Assembly (NCBI GenBank): GCA_950022295.1
Contig: OX465600.1
Span: 306,166,031-306,230,030 of the forward strand
Reading direction: 5' to 3'
From: Bromus sterilis
Lineage: Eukaryota; Streptophyta; Magnoliopsida; Poales; Poaceae
DNA length: 64,000 bases
Positions within the stretch are counted from its first letter, which is position 1; every line of letters starts with the position of its first letter. Below the pieces are notes generated by a model. The model saw nothing but the letters and a program-made list of their open reading frames with translations, was not told the DNA's origin and made no database searches. A program made the position numbers and the translations under genes. Positions 45,772 through 58,807 of this stretch are shown here, in pieces.

Positions 45772-46744
45772 ATGAATACAATTATTTTGGAACACTCAAA
45801 AAAAATTATTTTCCTAGAATCGACATATCATCCTGATCACGTGTAACTCGAACGGAGAACCGTTGTAGAAAATGTGCATGTCCAGTGACGACCAAGTGCG
45901 TCGTCTAGAATCAGGCCAAAACGTCATCGAAGTTGGTCTGGAGCGCTCGGACGGAAGGAAATTGTCCGCTGACTGTTTTCGTCAAATAAAATAAATTTTG
46001 ATGACATTTTTTTCCTTCTGTCACGTGCGGTTTTATCAGTGATAAGCACAAATTTTGTTGTGGACTATGCTTCCACCCACCTCGGGTCCGCCCATAGTCA
46101 ATTACCCTTTGCCGCCTTTACGGGGCCGTTCATGGCAGATACCAAGCTCGGCAGGTGATCGACCAAATGCCATTGAGCCTTTTCTTTAACCTACTCATTG
46201 TTCCTATAGATCATACTTGCAACATACTCAATGATGAAGGATGAGCTACTGTGTGATGCGTGATTGACGTGCCTATGAACTTTGCAGGTATGGAGCAAGC
46301 GACCATGAGATTTTGGCAAAGTGAACAATCTTCGTTTCATGAGAGAAAGCACAACATGCACTACATAATCCATGACCGCAATGCGAAGTCACTAGCCCTT
46401 CGGTGATACACCATATACAACTCCGCATTTATGAACTGATCCGAATTAGTCTACGGATAATTATATCTGTTTTAAAGATTCACGTTGAAGATATCTTAAC
46501 TATCTGTACACGTTGTGCAAAGATTATTGTTTCTCTATAAATTTTTTAATATATGATGCTTTATTACTTAATTTTAAGCATTACAATTTACATCTGACCT
46601 TTGCATAACTAAGTTGCGTACAGTCACGCTGTCTTTCTGCATGCAAGGTGTGTAATACTGTCCCCAAATTAAAATCGTATGCCATTGAGCCATCGTTCAC
46701 TCCACCCGACTAACTAACCATCGGCGCCCACATTTCTCTCTCGT

Positions 46745-46755
46745 TATATATATAT
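46745..46755 (+). promoter_or_regulatory. Probable TATA box of the NLR gene (copy 2)
   Basis: Identical to the copy 1 site. The whole upstream region is shared, so both genes should have the same proximal promoter. Confidence 0.45.
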
Positions 46756-46870
46756 GTACGCATACTGGCGGCCTGTTCTTCTATCTCGCCCATCGCGCGC
46801 CACCTAAATACTCGACTCTTCTTCGGAAACAACCGATCGAGATCCCTTCTTCCTTTGGCTCCAAGCTGAG

Positions 46871-47180
46871 GTGACGATCCTTACCCGCAAGATGCTTTTG
46901 ATTAATCAGCGCGAAGTAATGGTGCTTGATTGTTGTATGCATAGTTTTAAATAGTGCGCGGCGGATCTTTTCTAAACACTATAGCGCGCTATTTAAAATG
47001 TTTCTTTATGTGTTTGAAGCTAAGTTGCTTAGCATCGGACCTCTTCTAAATGCTATAGTGTGCTCTAGCGAAGCTACAACGCGTTCTTTAAAACCATGAT
47101 TGTATGTATAATATATAAGCGTGTTCATTCGTTAACCTGTAATAATTGAGCATGATTAACTGGTATGAGACAGTACGCAG
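46871..47180 (+). other. Probable 5'UTR intron of the NLR gene (copy 2)
   Basis: Counterpart of 5995-6304, with the same GTGACG donor and GCAG acceptor. Confidence 0.45.
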
Positions 47181-47192
47181 GAGGTTGAAGCT

Positions 47193-48320
47193 ATGGCGGT
47201 TGTCCTTGATGCTTTGGCACCCCATGTGATGAAGATGATCAAGGACATGGGAGAAGAGAAGATGCTGATGCTGCTGGGCGTGTCGGAGGAGATCAAGAAG
47301 CTGGAGTGCAACGTGGAACCGCTCCGGAATCTCCTCACGGACGCCGAGAGGAGGCGCATCACCGACGAGAGGGTGCAGGCATGGGTGAGGAAGCTCAAGA
47401 ATGCCATGTACGAGGCTTCTGACATCCTCGACCTCTGCGAGCTCGAGGCCATGGAGCGCCAGGACGAGGATTCTGGCTCCACCGGGTTCTTCTGCTCTCT
47501 TGAAGCCGTCCTCCGGGAGAAGATCCCGTTCGCGGGCGGCTTCCTGGGGGATATCCTCCACCCGTTTCTCTTCTGCGTGCAGAACCCCGGGTTCGCCAAC
47601 GAGGTCGGCGGCCGCATCAAGAAGCTCAACGGTGAGCTCGACGACCTCCGCAAGGCCGTGGCCGACTTCAACTTCATCGACCTTGGCTCCTACGAGGAGC
47701 GGCAGACCCTGTCTAGGGCTAGCTCCGCTAATCGTCCTCCTAGGCGCGAGAACGCGCAGTTCGTCGAGTCCGATGTGGTGGGGGAACAGATCAAGAAGAA
47801 CGCAGAGAAGCTGGTGCAGGAGCTCATCGCCGCCGACCATGATCAGAATCAGATCAAGGTGGTGGCCATCGCCGGCCTCGGCGGAATAGGCAAGAGCACC
47901 CTAGCCAAGAAGATCTTCGCCAGCGAGGCCATCAAGGAGGAGTTCAAGATCAAGGTATGGCTCAGCGTCACCCAGCAGTTCGCCAAGGCGGACCTGCTGA
48001 GGGCCGCCATCACCCAGGCCGGCGGGAAGCACGGCGAGGAGAAGGACGAGACCATGCTCGTCAAGCTCCTCACCGACGCCCTGTCCAAGAAGAAGTTCCT
48101 CCTGGTCTTGGATGATGTGTGGGTCAAGGAGGCGTGGTTCCACGTGTTCCGAGACCCCGTTCTTAACGCCGTCCGTGAACAGCCGGGAAGCCGAGTCCTG
48201 GTGACCACCAGAAAGGAAGATGTGGTTGCCACCATGGGAGCTTCCATCCTGCGTGTCAATAGGCTAGACGATGAAGATGCTTGGTCCTTGCTCAAGAAAC
48301 AGCTTCCGCAGCAGTCACCG
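47193..48320 (+). CDS. CC-NB-ARC-LRR immune receptor, exon 1 (copy 2)
   Basis: The 376 codons translate identically to copy 1: Rx-type coiled coil, YEASDILD at 73-80, P-loop GLGGIGKST at 228-236, LVLDDVW at 304-310 and GSRVLVTTR at 332-340. The donor CCG/GTAAGT is at 48320/48321 in phase 0. No change separates the two genes in this exon, so neither copy shows relaxed selection or new specificity here. Confidence 0.93.
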
Positions 48321-49355
48321 GTAAGTAACTCCACCGTCGTTTTACAGTTAATATTTTGAACATGCATGAATTTTGTCAAAATTTATCTACCAATACCCTT
48401 TTGCATATTTGGTACGTTTTATTTTAAAAGGTATGTCATTTTATTTTAACTTGGATGGTAACTAAAACATGCACACAGTCAAACACCAAAGATCTGATAA
48501 AAGGTAACTAAGAATCGACATCTGAACAAATTGAAGTAGAGTCATATAAGACCAATAAGTTATGACAAAACGAATGAACAACAAAGGGTGGACATAGCAT
48601 ATTCAAGAGTTATTTGGAGTAAAGATCAAATATTTTTATTAGGGTGCTTTGGTTGACTTATATCCTTAGATCAATACAAGTTCGCACTCAATCATTACAT
48701 AATTAGAATGCATATGTCTTACAAAAGACTAAACAATATATCACTCTAAAAAATTTGTCTAGGAAAATCGGAGGGCCGACCCAACGGCTACCTCGGCCAC
48801 CAGTGGTCAAACTAATTAAGTAGAACTAGTAACTCGTAATTTGGTAATACACCTTAATTTCCAGCGTGGGTTCTTGCCACATATCCTTACACATGACATA
48901 AATATTTGAATAGAGAAATAGGGCTAACAAAAATAACAACCTCCCTCGTTCCACCCACCAAAGACGAGCACACTCCATTTATCATGAAACAAAAGCGTAA
49001 CAATATTCAAAGGGGCAGCTAGACATGACGCGTAGATCTGTGTTCATAATAGGATAGCAGAACTATCCAATTAGAGCATCTTCAGCAGAGAGCCCACCTC
49101 TTCTGGTGGACAAATGGGGGAGGGGGAGCATCTTAGCACAAATATTTCAATACCAAATTAAAATATAATAGTCAAACAACATACTATGCCAAGTTCACAC
49201 ATGCCGAATAGAACTTAGTACAAAACATGAATACATATTTCAAATGATCATTTTTTATGATGTTGCTACACATGGTTTTGATCTAATTCAATTGATCTGC
49301 ATCCATGAGGGTTGTGTCGGGAAACATGTTCCTCGACTCCTAGATGAACCTTTAG

Positions 49356-49821
49356 AGCCCAAATAATTATGCCTTGGTTGGCACTTTCTTTGCCTCAACG
49401 GCAATCTTCTCTCTCTCTCTCAATGGCCATCTTATCCTTCTCAAACTCCACTTTTTTGGGTTTCATATCTATGTAGCGCTTGAACCTTTCTTCCTTCTTC
49501 TCCTCCCTTCATGCACACAAAACCTCCTTGTAGGACATCATCCTCCCATGATGAGTCCGACAATGTCACCACTAAAGCATGATGTGGCCTCTCTTACTCC
49601 CATTTTCTCCCACTTGTCCTTGTCATGTGCATACCGATGTACTTCCCCCTCCAATGGGAGTTGCTTGATATCTCCAGGAGCCATCATTACTATTCTCCAT
49701 CTTGGATGCAATATTTGGGTTCTTCAATCATGCAACAAGATCCTTCCACTTGTTAACCTTGTTCTACTTCTTTCAACAATGAACCATGCTAAATGGTGTG
49801 ACCTCATTGTTCTTGTATAAT
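49356..49821 (-). pseudogene. Decayed transposon-associated ORF (copy 2)
   Basis: Counterpart of 8480-8945, a possible NAM-associated C-terminal fragment with the same stops. Confidence 0.4.
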
Positions 49822-50614
49822 GTGTCAGTCAAATTTTATCCAACGATTGGCATACATAAGGACATATGCACAATCAATCTGAACATGAAGCAATAGAAAT
49901 GGGAAAAAATAATTCAAATGGGCAATCACAAACTTACATGTAAATAAATTCCATAGACACTTGGGTATCTACACCTAATTATCTTAAGTGTACTACTAAA
50001 ATTGTTTCAACAAACTTGTATTGCTGACCACCTATGCTTAAAAGTGAATTGAAGACTCATTGCGTTCACTTACAAGTTCAAATGATGGATATTGTTTTGT
50101 GATATCAGAGTGGTCCTAAATCTTATCGCGATATTCCAAATCCCTTGCTCAATTCCCATTATTGGATTGTGGGTGACCTCTAACCATGTCACACAAATTC
50201 AGATTCTTTTTGTCATTTATGCACTTCCTCTCTTGGTTGGTTTCTTTACTTAAAAAATGAGGGAATTTCCATCTTAAATTTAACTATTTTGTGTGGGATT
50301 AAAATCATTCTAAACATGCTCGTTGGTATTATTATCACCATTGATCATGTTCATCATGTAGATTATCCTACATATATTAAAATCCTATATATACTTCATA
50401 TATGCAGCATACATATACACAATATCGTCATCACAAATGGATCAAAACGCAATTACATCATTCGAAGTTACCAAGATTTGCAAAAGTTCACATCATTATT
50501 TGGATTAATGTTTGGTCGAACATATTGTGTGTGTGTGATGGTCGTTGACCTTTAGGGTGGGTTGGAGCTATAATTTGAGATGCTACGAGTTGGCGACGTG
50601 CGCGGATGGAAATG

Positions 50615-50731
50615 GAAATGAGTCCTACCCCAATGCATCCGAGCACGTTGGCATCTAATTTCAGAAATATAACTAGGGAGATACTAGCACCTATGTTGCT
50701 CAGGTTGTCACTGGGGTAGGACTCATTTCAA
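50615..50731. repeat. Short perfect inverted repeat in the intron (copy 2)
   Basis: Counterpart of 9739-9855. Confidence 0.65.
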
Positions 50732-51021
50732 CCAGACGAGTTAGTTTTCATCAGTTGTTTGCACAACTCTACAATTGTCTCGACCGCAGCAGTTGGTGGC
50801 GCCAAGAGATTCTCATAAGCGGGTTAGTTCTGTTGTGCTACATGTGTGAGATGCATTGCATTAGAATTTTCTTTTACGCAGTTTTACAAATAATTTCCCA
50901 GCCACGCATCTATGAGGCTAACTTGTCCAAAACATCCCATAGAAATGTCTAATAAGGTTAATCCTTAAATGGCATGGCATTATGTAATTTCCATAGGCAC
51001 CACTAACTACCATAGGTAGCA

Positions 51022-52526
51022 ATTTTTTTGAAATGAAGGCAAAAGACATGCCTTATCTTATCAATTAACAAGTGAAATTTCCTTGTTAAATATCAGAAAA
51101 CCAAGCAAAACCGGACCCAACTTCCCATGTAGGGCAACGTTTGCCAACTGGGATACACACGTTAAGCCACATATATCGTTAGATTAAAAGCATCGCCAAG
51201 GTTTTCATAAAGTGTCATTGTCATCCCTCCTTCGTGTTCTAATGTCTTCGAGCTCACCATTGACGACCACTAATGAAGCCTTCATCGCAAGGCCTCCGAC
51301 ACCAAATGTTCCACCATCGTATGTTCCAACAGGACCTAGAACAAGGGTTTTCCTTGAAGCAAAAGAGAGGAAGGGCACTCGAACCACGAGGCCTCTAATG
51401 TCTGCGGCACCCATCAGTGGTGTTGGCTCCAGCCAAGATGGAATGAGGCCTTCCCCTCGAACAACCAAATTATTCCCTTAAACCAAATGTCGAAGCCTAT
51501 TGCCCGCCTGAACCTCAACCAGGCACCTTGCTGGAACTACATGCCTCGTCCACAACATCAGAGGCACCACCACGAAGGAGAGGCCCACCAATGTTGATCC
51601 ACTCACACAACCATGATGGACACATCTTGACCAAGAAGCATCCTAGGACAATTGAGTATGAAAACACACCCTCCATAGGGCTAGGGTCCACAACCACATG
51701 GACGTGGTTAACACTATAGATCTTCAACCCACGCATGCTCACCTTTGCAGCACATTATGTCAAGATGGTTGTCTTAGGAAGTTAAACGAGTCAAGGAGTC
51801 GTGCGGGTGCACACATTCAGTCGTCACTTCTGGGAGTTGTCGTCATGTACAATTGTTTGTCCCTGTGAGGGTTTGTTCAAGATAAAGTGCGTCCGACTCA
51901 TCTATGTGTCTCGAATCTCGATGAGAGGGTTAAATAAAATTATCCAGGGGCGGTAAACCAATGAATGTGAGTCTCTTCAATAAGGTCATATTATTGCTAA
52001 TGAATGTGAGTCACCCCAGCTTTTATGGCTCATTTGGAAAACTTACAAATTTATAGCAAGTAGATGGGTATACTTTCTAAGAAAGTGGCAAGCAACATTC
52101 TCTATGCCTCGTAAGAGAGAAGTTTCACGTTCCATCCACAATCCCTCTTTATAATATTATCAACCATATGATGTAAATCTTCCATCTTCAATGTAGAGAA
52201 GTGGAAGGGGACACCTAAATAATTAAAAGGGTAGGTTCCCAACTTACAAAAAAATATTATAAGTAAATGTTGGTCCTATCTTCATTCAAGTTAACAGACA
52301 ATAAATTGCTTCTTTCATAGTTAATTTACATTCCAGGTAGTCGCTAAAAAATAATACCCACTTAAGATTCCTAACATATTCCGTTTTCTTCTCAAAGAAA
52401 AGGGATTGTGTCGTCAGCATATTGGAGGCTCATGACACCACCAGGAATAAGTTTAGGTAAAAGGCCTTGTATAAGACCATTGGAGGTAGCTCTCTCGAGC
52501 ATTTTCAGAAACACATCATCCACCAA
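51022..52526 (-). pseudogene. LINE reverse-transcriptase remnant (copy 2)
   Basis: Counterpart of 10146-11650, with the same QYADDTI motif and the same breaks, so the decay predates the duplication. Confidence 0.7.
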
Positions 52527-53241
52527 GTGAACAGTAAAATAGAAAAAATAGAAAAAATGGTTTTCTTTTTATGATGAACATTGACAAAAGTTTTACATGT
52601 GTGCAAGATTTCTTGATGAAATCATATTTGTAGAGGTGTGAGAAAAAAATGACATGAATGCTGAAAAGGACTGCTTTTAAAATCAGTTTTGAGCATTGAT
52701 TTTATTTTTTTCTCACACCTTCCCAAATTGTTGGAATTCAACCCTCAGGATCGCTCACATAAGATAACCACGAACATATGCGCACACGAAAATATTTAGC
52801 TAAAGGCATATGTCGTGCCTCTCTCTCTTTTTATTGTTTTTATTTTCTTCACGGTACAAGTTACAAATCTTACACTCCTATACCCTAGTATACATGTTCG
52901 GCAAGCAACCGAAACCGGCTTGGATTCCAACTCCACAGAGACTCTCACGTAGTACTACTTGGACATTACCTAGTCCAAACCGGATTGCTCCTTGTTGGTG
53001 TAATCAAACTTTCCTACACTACAACACGTACTAATTAGTACTAGTAGTATTACTTTTGCACTTTCCTAACTTTTAACTAATTCTTATAGTAACATCAAGA
53101 TTACTTTAACACAAATGTGATTTCATCACGGAATGTCGCACACATGTAAAACTTTTCTAAATATTTGTCATAGAAAGTTCTGATTTTTTATTTATTTTTT
53201 TACTATCCATGTATTGAGCATTTGAGCTCGAGCTAACAACT
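52527..53241. mobile_element. Foldback MITE split by a solo LTR (copy 2)
   Basis: Counterpart of 11651-12365. Confidence 0.75.
52729..53111. mobile_element. Solo LTR, 383 bp (copy 2)
   Basis: Counterpart of 11853-12235, flanked by CAAAT on both sides. Confidence 0.75.
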
Positions 53242-54972
53242 TAACTTTCCCTATGATGACTTATATACATTCTCCATTTGGGGCCAAAAGCCCTAGCAAA
53301 CATCATCTCCTGTATAAGTCCCAACTGACACTATCATAAGCTTTTTCATAATACAGTTTCTTTGCAACCATACTCCCCACGTGGACATGTTTCACGTGTT
53401 AACTAGCTAGGACCCTGATCTGCATAGACTAAGGGAAAACACTCATTGTTTACGACTAGTCCAGGGATTGAGACATGTTGATAGTCGTTCCAAGAATCGG
53501 TCCTAAGTTTTTTCTCTTCTTTCTTTTTTCTCCCAAAATCAAGTGAAGTTAATTAGAGATACTGCAAGCACTGCTATATATGAATAAATATCGATCTATT
53601 TATAACTTAGGAACTTTCAAACTCCTTGTCAAAGGGCTGTTGGCCGAATTTTATTAAGAAAGAAAGAAGAGCTAACAGTCACAACTTTCAAACTCCTTGT
53701 AGTTTATATTATTAGCCACATGTAGCTATTGTAAATGGCTCAACTCAAACTCAAATTGAATTTTATTTTGAGAAAAAAATGGACATGTAACCATCCATAA
53801 CAATTCAAATGAAACATGTTTCATCAGAATTCTAAGAAACAAAAGGTTATTTTTTGATTGCATTAAACTCGGATTATCATTTTTGCTATTTTTTCTAACA
53901 AATTACAACATAAATACACATTGGCATTACAATATCTACAATGAAGTACATTTTTATTTTTAATATCATTTCGATTAATACATCAAATAAAGAGAATCCA
54001 AACCACATAAGAAGAAACAGTCCCGAAGGTCATCTGTTATTAAATCGAGAGAGTAAGAGCCAAAATGTTCTTATGACTGGAAAGTTTTAAACTACAAATT
54101 CTAATAGCACTATAAACTGAAAGTTTCAGTGGAACAATGTTGAGTGATTAACATAAAGCAAATCAATGTCAGATATGTTCAAAACATAATGTCATAACTT
54201 TTAGACTAAGTTGGTCCGAAAACAACAACAAATGTAAGTAGCATAGATCATAATAAAGCATAAGTGATCTATGAAAACGTGAGTAAGAATGAGATTAGCA
54301 TAGATCTTAATAAGAACTGAAGTGTTATACAAGACTTTTGAGTTATGGAGGCATTGATATCTATTATGGACGAACATAAGTCCTAACTTGACTGGAAAAT
54401 AAGAACTTTGATGTGAAACGATATGAATCCATAATAAGTTTTTTTATGTGGGGGAAATCCATAATTAGTTAGATGAAATGAAAATAGAAATGTAAATAGA
54501 ATTGTTCCCAAGTAGTCTCATCATTTCAATTCAGAGTAAAAAAAATTAGTTAGCTGGAATTTGAGTTCTTTAAAATTCTCTATTTTGGAAGTTGGAAAGC
54601 TAGAATTTTGGAAGATTCTTGTGAATTTTACGAACGATACTCTTTTTTAAGATATTACTGTTTTTCATCTACAGTGTCATGTATTTGCATATTTTACGAA
54701 CAATACTCTTTTTAAGATTTTACTGTAGGACATTTACTACACAAGGTTTCGATGGAAGATATTTTTGTCCAATGCCATTAACAAAACTGTAGTTCATACA
54801 ATCAGTACTACTATCTCAAGATCTTTTAGGCCCGTGATGCCTGTAAGAATACTATATGTTTGAATACAAACTTACGTAACATAAAAAAGAAATGCCCACT
54901 CATGTATACACTAAGATGTCCAAGTGCAACTATAGAAATTACCGTTACTAAGTTGTCCTATATTGTTTGTAG

Positions 54973-57216
54973 GTTGGTATTACAAGTGATTTTGATGAGC
55001 TGAAAGATACTGGCATGGAGATTGTAAAAATATGTGATGGGTTACCACTTGCCATTAAAGTTATGGGTGGGCTTTTAAGCACAAGACGTCCTAATGAACG
55101 AGATTGGCAGATTGTTTTGGACAAGAATCTTGGTTGGAAAGAAGATGGGTCACAAGAGGAACTAAACTACTCAGTAAGATTGAGCTATGATGATTTATCT
55201 CCAGAGTTGAAGCAATGCTTTCTCTACTACTCACTCTTCCCAAAGGGTTCGGGTTTTATAGAGGATAGAGTTATTAGCATGTGGATTAGTGAAGGGTTTG
55301 TTCAGCATGATGGGAGCAGGTTGGAGTCTGGCCAAGTCGATCTAGAACAAATAGGAGCTGATTATCATCGGGAGTTAGTGGCCAGGAATCTTTTGGAACC
55401 CGATGATTCAACTGATAACATATGGGATTACACCTTGCATGATGTTGTCCGCTCCTTTGCTCAATTTATGTCTAAAGAAGAAGCCTTTGTGGTTCATAAG
55501 GATCAAGCTGACATTATAAATCTTCTTCCAGATGAGGAAAGGTTTCGTCGTCTCTCTATAGAATTAATTAATTCAGAACTAGAGTGGTCCATCCTAGAAA
55601 AGCAAGAAACATTGAGGACATTATTGATAGATTGCAAGATTAAACCTGGTGGTTCATTGGCAAATTTTGCTAGTTTACGGGTATTGGATATAAGCTCCGA
55701 GGAATCTGATTGGTTAGTGGACTCTTTGTGTGTACTGAGACACCTAAGATACTTATCATTCTCAGATACAAACATTTCCAAGCTTCCAGATGACATCCAT
55801 AAGATGAGGTTCCTTCAGCACATTCAGCTCGAGAACTGCACAAAGTTGGAAAGGCTTCCTGACAACATCATAAAACTAGAGTGTTTGAGATCTCTTTCCT
55901 TAGATGGGTCCAATGTTGATATTATACCAAGAGGTTTTGGTGGTTTAATAAATTTGAGATACCTTCATGGGTTTCCAGTAAAGATGGATGGGGAGTGGTG
56001 CACTTTAGTAGAGTTGGAGGCTCTTTCACATCTTAGAAGCCTTACAGTAGAAAGCCTAGAAAATGTGCCTGACAGTTTAGTTGCTCAAAGGGCCAACATT
56101 AGCAACAAGAAGAATCTGGAATATTTGGAATTAAATTGCTACAAGGATGAGGATGAGGAAGAGGAGGAGGAAGATGAAGATGATGGTGATGATGATGGTG
56201 ATGATGACGGTGATATTGATGGTGATGATGATGATGATGAGGATGCTGAGGAGGAGGAGGAGGACAACGACCACGACAACCAGGATGAGGACGAGGAGGA
56301 GGAGGAGGAGGAGGACAACGACCACGACAACAAGGATGAGGACGAGGAGGAGGAGGAGAATGGAGAGGGGAAGCAAAATGAGGAGGTGGAAGCAGGACAA
56401 GAAGTGAGCCAAATCGACCCGGAGAAACAACAGAGAATAGAAGCTGTCTTTGATGAGCTCTGCCCTCCACCTATATTGGACACACTATTAATATCAAGAT
56501 ACTTTGGCCTTCGACTACCAAAATGGTTGCATTCCTCAGCAGAAACAGCCTTTAAAAGCTTGAGGTCTATTAGCCTCACACAAATAACCTACTGCACCCA
56601 ACTACCCAATGGTTTGTGCAGGATCCACGGCTTGGAAGAACTATTGATCAACTATGCTCCAGCCATCGAGTATGTCGGTCCAGACTTCCAGAACCTATCA
56701 AGGGGAGATGGATGTTTGACTCTTGCTACACCATTCCCATGTCTGAGAAGATTGGGTTTGGAAGGGCTGTCAGGATGGAAGGAGTGGGACTGGGAGGTGG
56801 AGGAGAGAAAAGCCATAGCCATGCCAGCTCTGGAGACTCTCTATCTAACGGACTGCAAGCTGACACACCTTCCACCAGGCCTTGCTAGTTACCACAGGCA
56901 TAATCTGAAGAAAATTGAGCTAGAGAGTCTCTCGCTTCTAGAATATGTGGAGAATTTCCCAACGGTTGTGGAACTCTACGTCCAAGAGTGCCCCAACCTC
57001 AAGAAGATCAACAACTTCTCCAAGTTGCGGACGATCTGCATCGAGGATTGCCCGAAGTTGACGTTGCTGGAGGGTGTCCCCATGCTCGACAGCATGGAGT
57101 TGGATGATGAACCATGGGAGGTTACTGGACCAGATGCTAGGTGCACACCCAAGAGATATCAAGCCGAAGGCGATCAGCCACGTGAGCTCCCACAAGACCT
57201 TGTTATAACCAGGTAG
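54973..57216 (+). CDS. CC-NB-ARC-LRR immune receptor, exon 2 (copy 2)
   Basis: The 747 codons translate identically to copy 1, including GLPL at 399-402, LHD at 531-533, the LRR blocks and the 71-residue acidic tract. With exon 1 it gives the same 1123-residue receptor. Because NLR LRRs usually diverge fast between paralogues, complete identity means the copies have had almost no time apart or are kept identical by conversion. Confidence 0.93.
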   Translation, partial: VGITSDFDELKDTGMEIVKICDGLPLAIKVMGGLLSTRRPNERDWQIVLDKNLGWKEDGSQEELNYSVRLSYDDLSPELKQCFLYYSLFPKGSGFIEDRVISMWISEGFVQHDGSRLESGQVDLEQIGADYHRELVARNLLEPDDSTDNIWDYTLHDVVRSFAQFMSKEEAFVVHKDQADIINLLPDEERFRRLSIELINSELEWSILEKQETLRTLLIDCKIKPGGSLANFASLRVLDISSEESDWLVDSLCVLRHLRYLSFSDTNISKLPDDIHKMRFLQHIQLENCTKLERLPDNIIKLECLRSLSLDGSNVDIIPRGFGGLINLRYLHGFPVKMDGEWCTLVELEALSHLRSLTVESLENVPDSLVAQRANISNKKNLEYLELNCYKDEDEEEEEEDEDDGDDDGDDDGDIDGDDDDDEDAEEEEEDNDHDNQDEDEEEEEEEDNDHDNKDEDEEEEENGEGKQNEEVEAGQEVSQIDPEKQQRIEAVFDELCPPPILDTLLISRYFGLRLPKWLHSSAETAFKSLRSISLTQITYCTQLPNGLCRIHGLEELLINYAPAIEYVGPDFQNLSRGDGCLTLATPFPCLRRLGLEGLSGWKEWDWEVEERKAIAMPALETLYLTDCKLTHLPPGLASYHRHNLKKIELESLSLLEYVENFPTVVELYVQECPNLKKINNFSKLRTICIEDCPKLTLLEGVPMLDSMELDDEPWEVTGPDARCTPKRYQAEGDQPRELPQDLVITR
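56146..56358 (+). repeat. GAT/GAG microsatellite encoding an acidic tract (copy 2)
   Basis: Counterpart of 15270-15482, with the same number of codons. Confidence 0.93.
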
Positions 57217-57328
57217 CTTCGGACTCACTGACAAGGTCAACAATTTCTTCAAACACAGTCGCCATTGTTCGTCTATATGCTTAAGAATGTATATCTCTTT
57301 TAAGTGCTTATTATTGTGTAAAATGTAA

Positions 57329-57576
57329 TAAGATAGTGTAATATATATTCCCCTTCCTCTGTACCTGTATTTTCTCGTTTGAGCACGAGAATTGCTGCTC
57401 TGCTGGATAAATAAAATTGTTGAGGCTTGGTTTGGGCACAGCTAGCCATACTAAGATATTGTAAATATATATTCCCCTTCCCCTGTACCTGTATTTTCTA
57501 GTTTGAGCACGAGCATTGCTGCTCAGCTGGATAATTAAAATTGTCTAGGCTTGGTTTGGGCACAGCTAGCCGTACT
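57329..57576 (+). repeat. Tandem duplication in the NLR 3'UTR (copy 2)
   Basis: Counterpart of 16453-16700, with two direct units of about 124 bases. The small duplication therefore predates the large one. Confidence 0.9.
57410..57415 (+). terminator. Likely polyadenylation signal AATAAA (copy 2)
   Basis: Identical to the copy 1 signal, in the first 3'UTR unit. Confidence 0.5.
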
Positions 57577-58599
57577 AGTTCTGTTGACGCACCACGATAT
57601 AGCTTCCTGTGGATGGGGTGAAGAAAGCTCGTTTTGAAGAGTGATTATTTTTGACAAATAGCGACTTGGATATTCAATTCATGCACATCGCACAACAACC
57701 TGCACACACAGAATGCTACTACTATGTAAGGTACAACATATACAACTCTTTGTGATCCTCCTTGCAACAAGCTAGCAGGAGCGCGATGATCACTACATCA
57801 CACATGAGGAGACCTATCTCAGTAACCATTTCCTTTCCTCAACTACTCCATCTGTGCAATGTCCTGAACAAAGCCTTGAGACTTGTGTGCCTCAGAGCTG
57901 GGTTGTCAAAGGCAACTAGACCAGCCCTTTCTGAATTGCTACAGAAATTGTAAGACTAGTTGTTTCCTTGGAGACGGCTGCATCCTTATGACGCATGGTA
58001 AAACTCCTAAAAATTGAAGTGTACACTTCTTTCTTTCTACTATACACAGAAGGCAGGTCTTGAATGTCATTCTATTTTTGTAAAGGCCACAATTGCTTAC
58101 GTACTAAAACCATTTGAAACATTAAGTTTGGGGTATCATAATAATCGATCTGTTTTGACGTCAGGAAAAATAATGGTTTCAGCCTTCAGAGGAATTCATT
58201 TCACCAGTCAGCGTCATGTCACCTCTTTGCACATTTGCTTCACATTGAGTCGATTTTCTTCACCTCTACCTGATCAGACCAATCCAACTAGTCGTTCTGC
58301 CTGCACAGCACATGAGTGACAAGGGAGATATCTGGGAATGAGAGACAATGATATTGTGGGGCAAGGGTGTGGTAGGTGCGGGCATGGTCTCTGTGGCGTG
58401 CGCACAATGGACACCCCCATTCACAGCCATGATTGGGACCTAAATGCAAAACTGAAGCTACTTGCAGTGCAAAAGCCAGTGCAAAACTGAAGCCATGGTT
58501 AAAATGATAGTGCAAAACCAAGTAGCTTCATTCTACAGCAGGAGCAGCTACAGCTAAATTGCAAGCACTGGTATTTACTCAAGCAAATTTGTTGCTGGG

Positions 58600-58778
58600 T
58601 GTTGGAGAGAGATTAGATCAACCATGATTGTATTGATCTCATGCCGTAGCATATATATAGAGTACATCGGTTGTGTGATCTCAATCATATCCGCTATACA
58701 TGGAAAGGATCGGGAGATCTCACAAACTAGGAAACAAACCAGAGGAATTCCTAGTCTGCCTAATATACATATTCAACA
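58600..58778 (-). mobile_element. Copia 3' LTR, 179 bp (copy 2)
   Basis: Counterpart of 17724-17902, with TGTTG…CAACA ends. Confidence 0.8.
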
Positions 58779-58807
58779 CCCCCCCTCCCCCCCCCCCCCC
58801 CCCCCCG
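58779..58807 (-). repeat. Copia polypurine tract / C-run (copy 2)
   Basis: The plus strand reads seven C, T, twenty C, then G, one C longer than copy 1. Homopolymers of this length are prone both to replication slippage and to sequencing error. Confidence 0.85.

Larger units (their letters stand above)
48321..54972 (+). other. Transposon-filled intron within the NB-ARC (copy 2)
   Basis: The length is 6652 bases, as in copy 1, with the same decayed antisense ORF, hairpin, LINE fragment and solo-LTR-split MITE. Equal length across such AT-rich sequence argues that the duplication is very young or is an assembly effect. Confidence 0.9.
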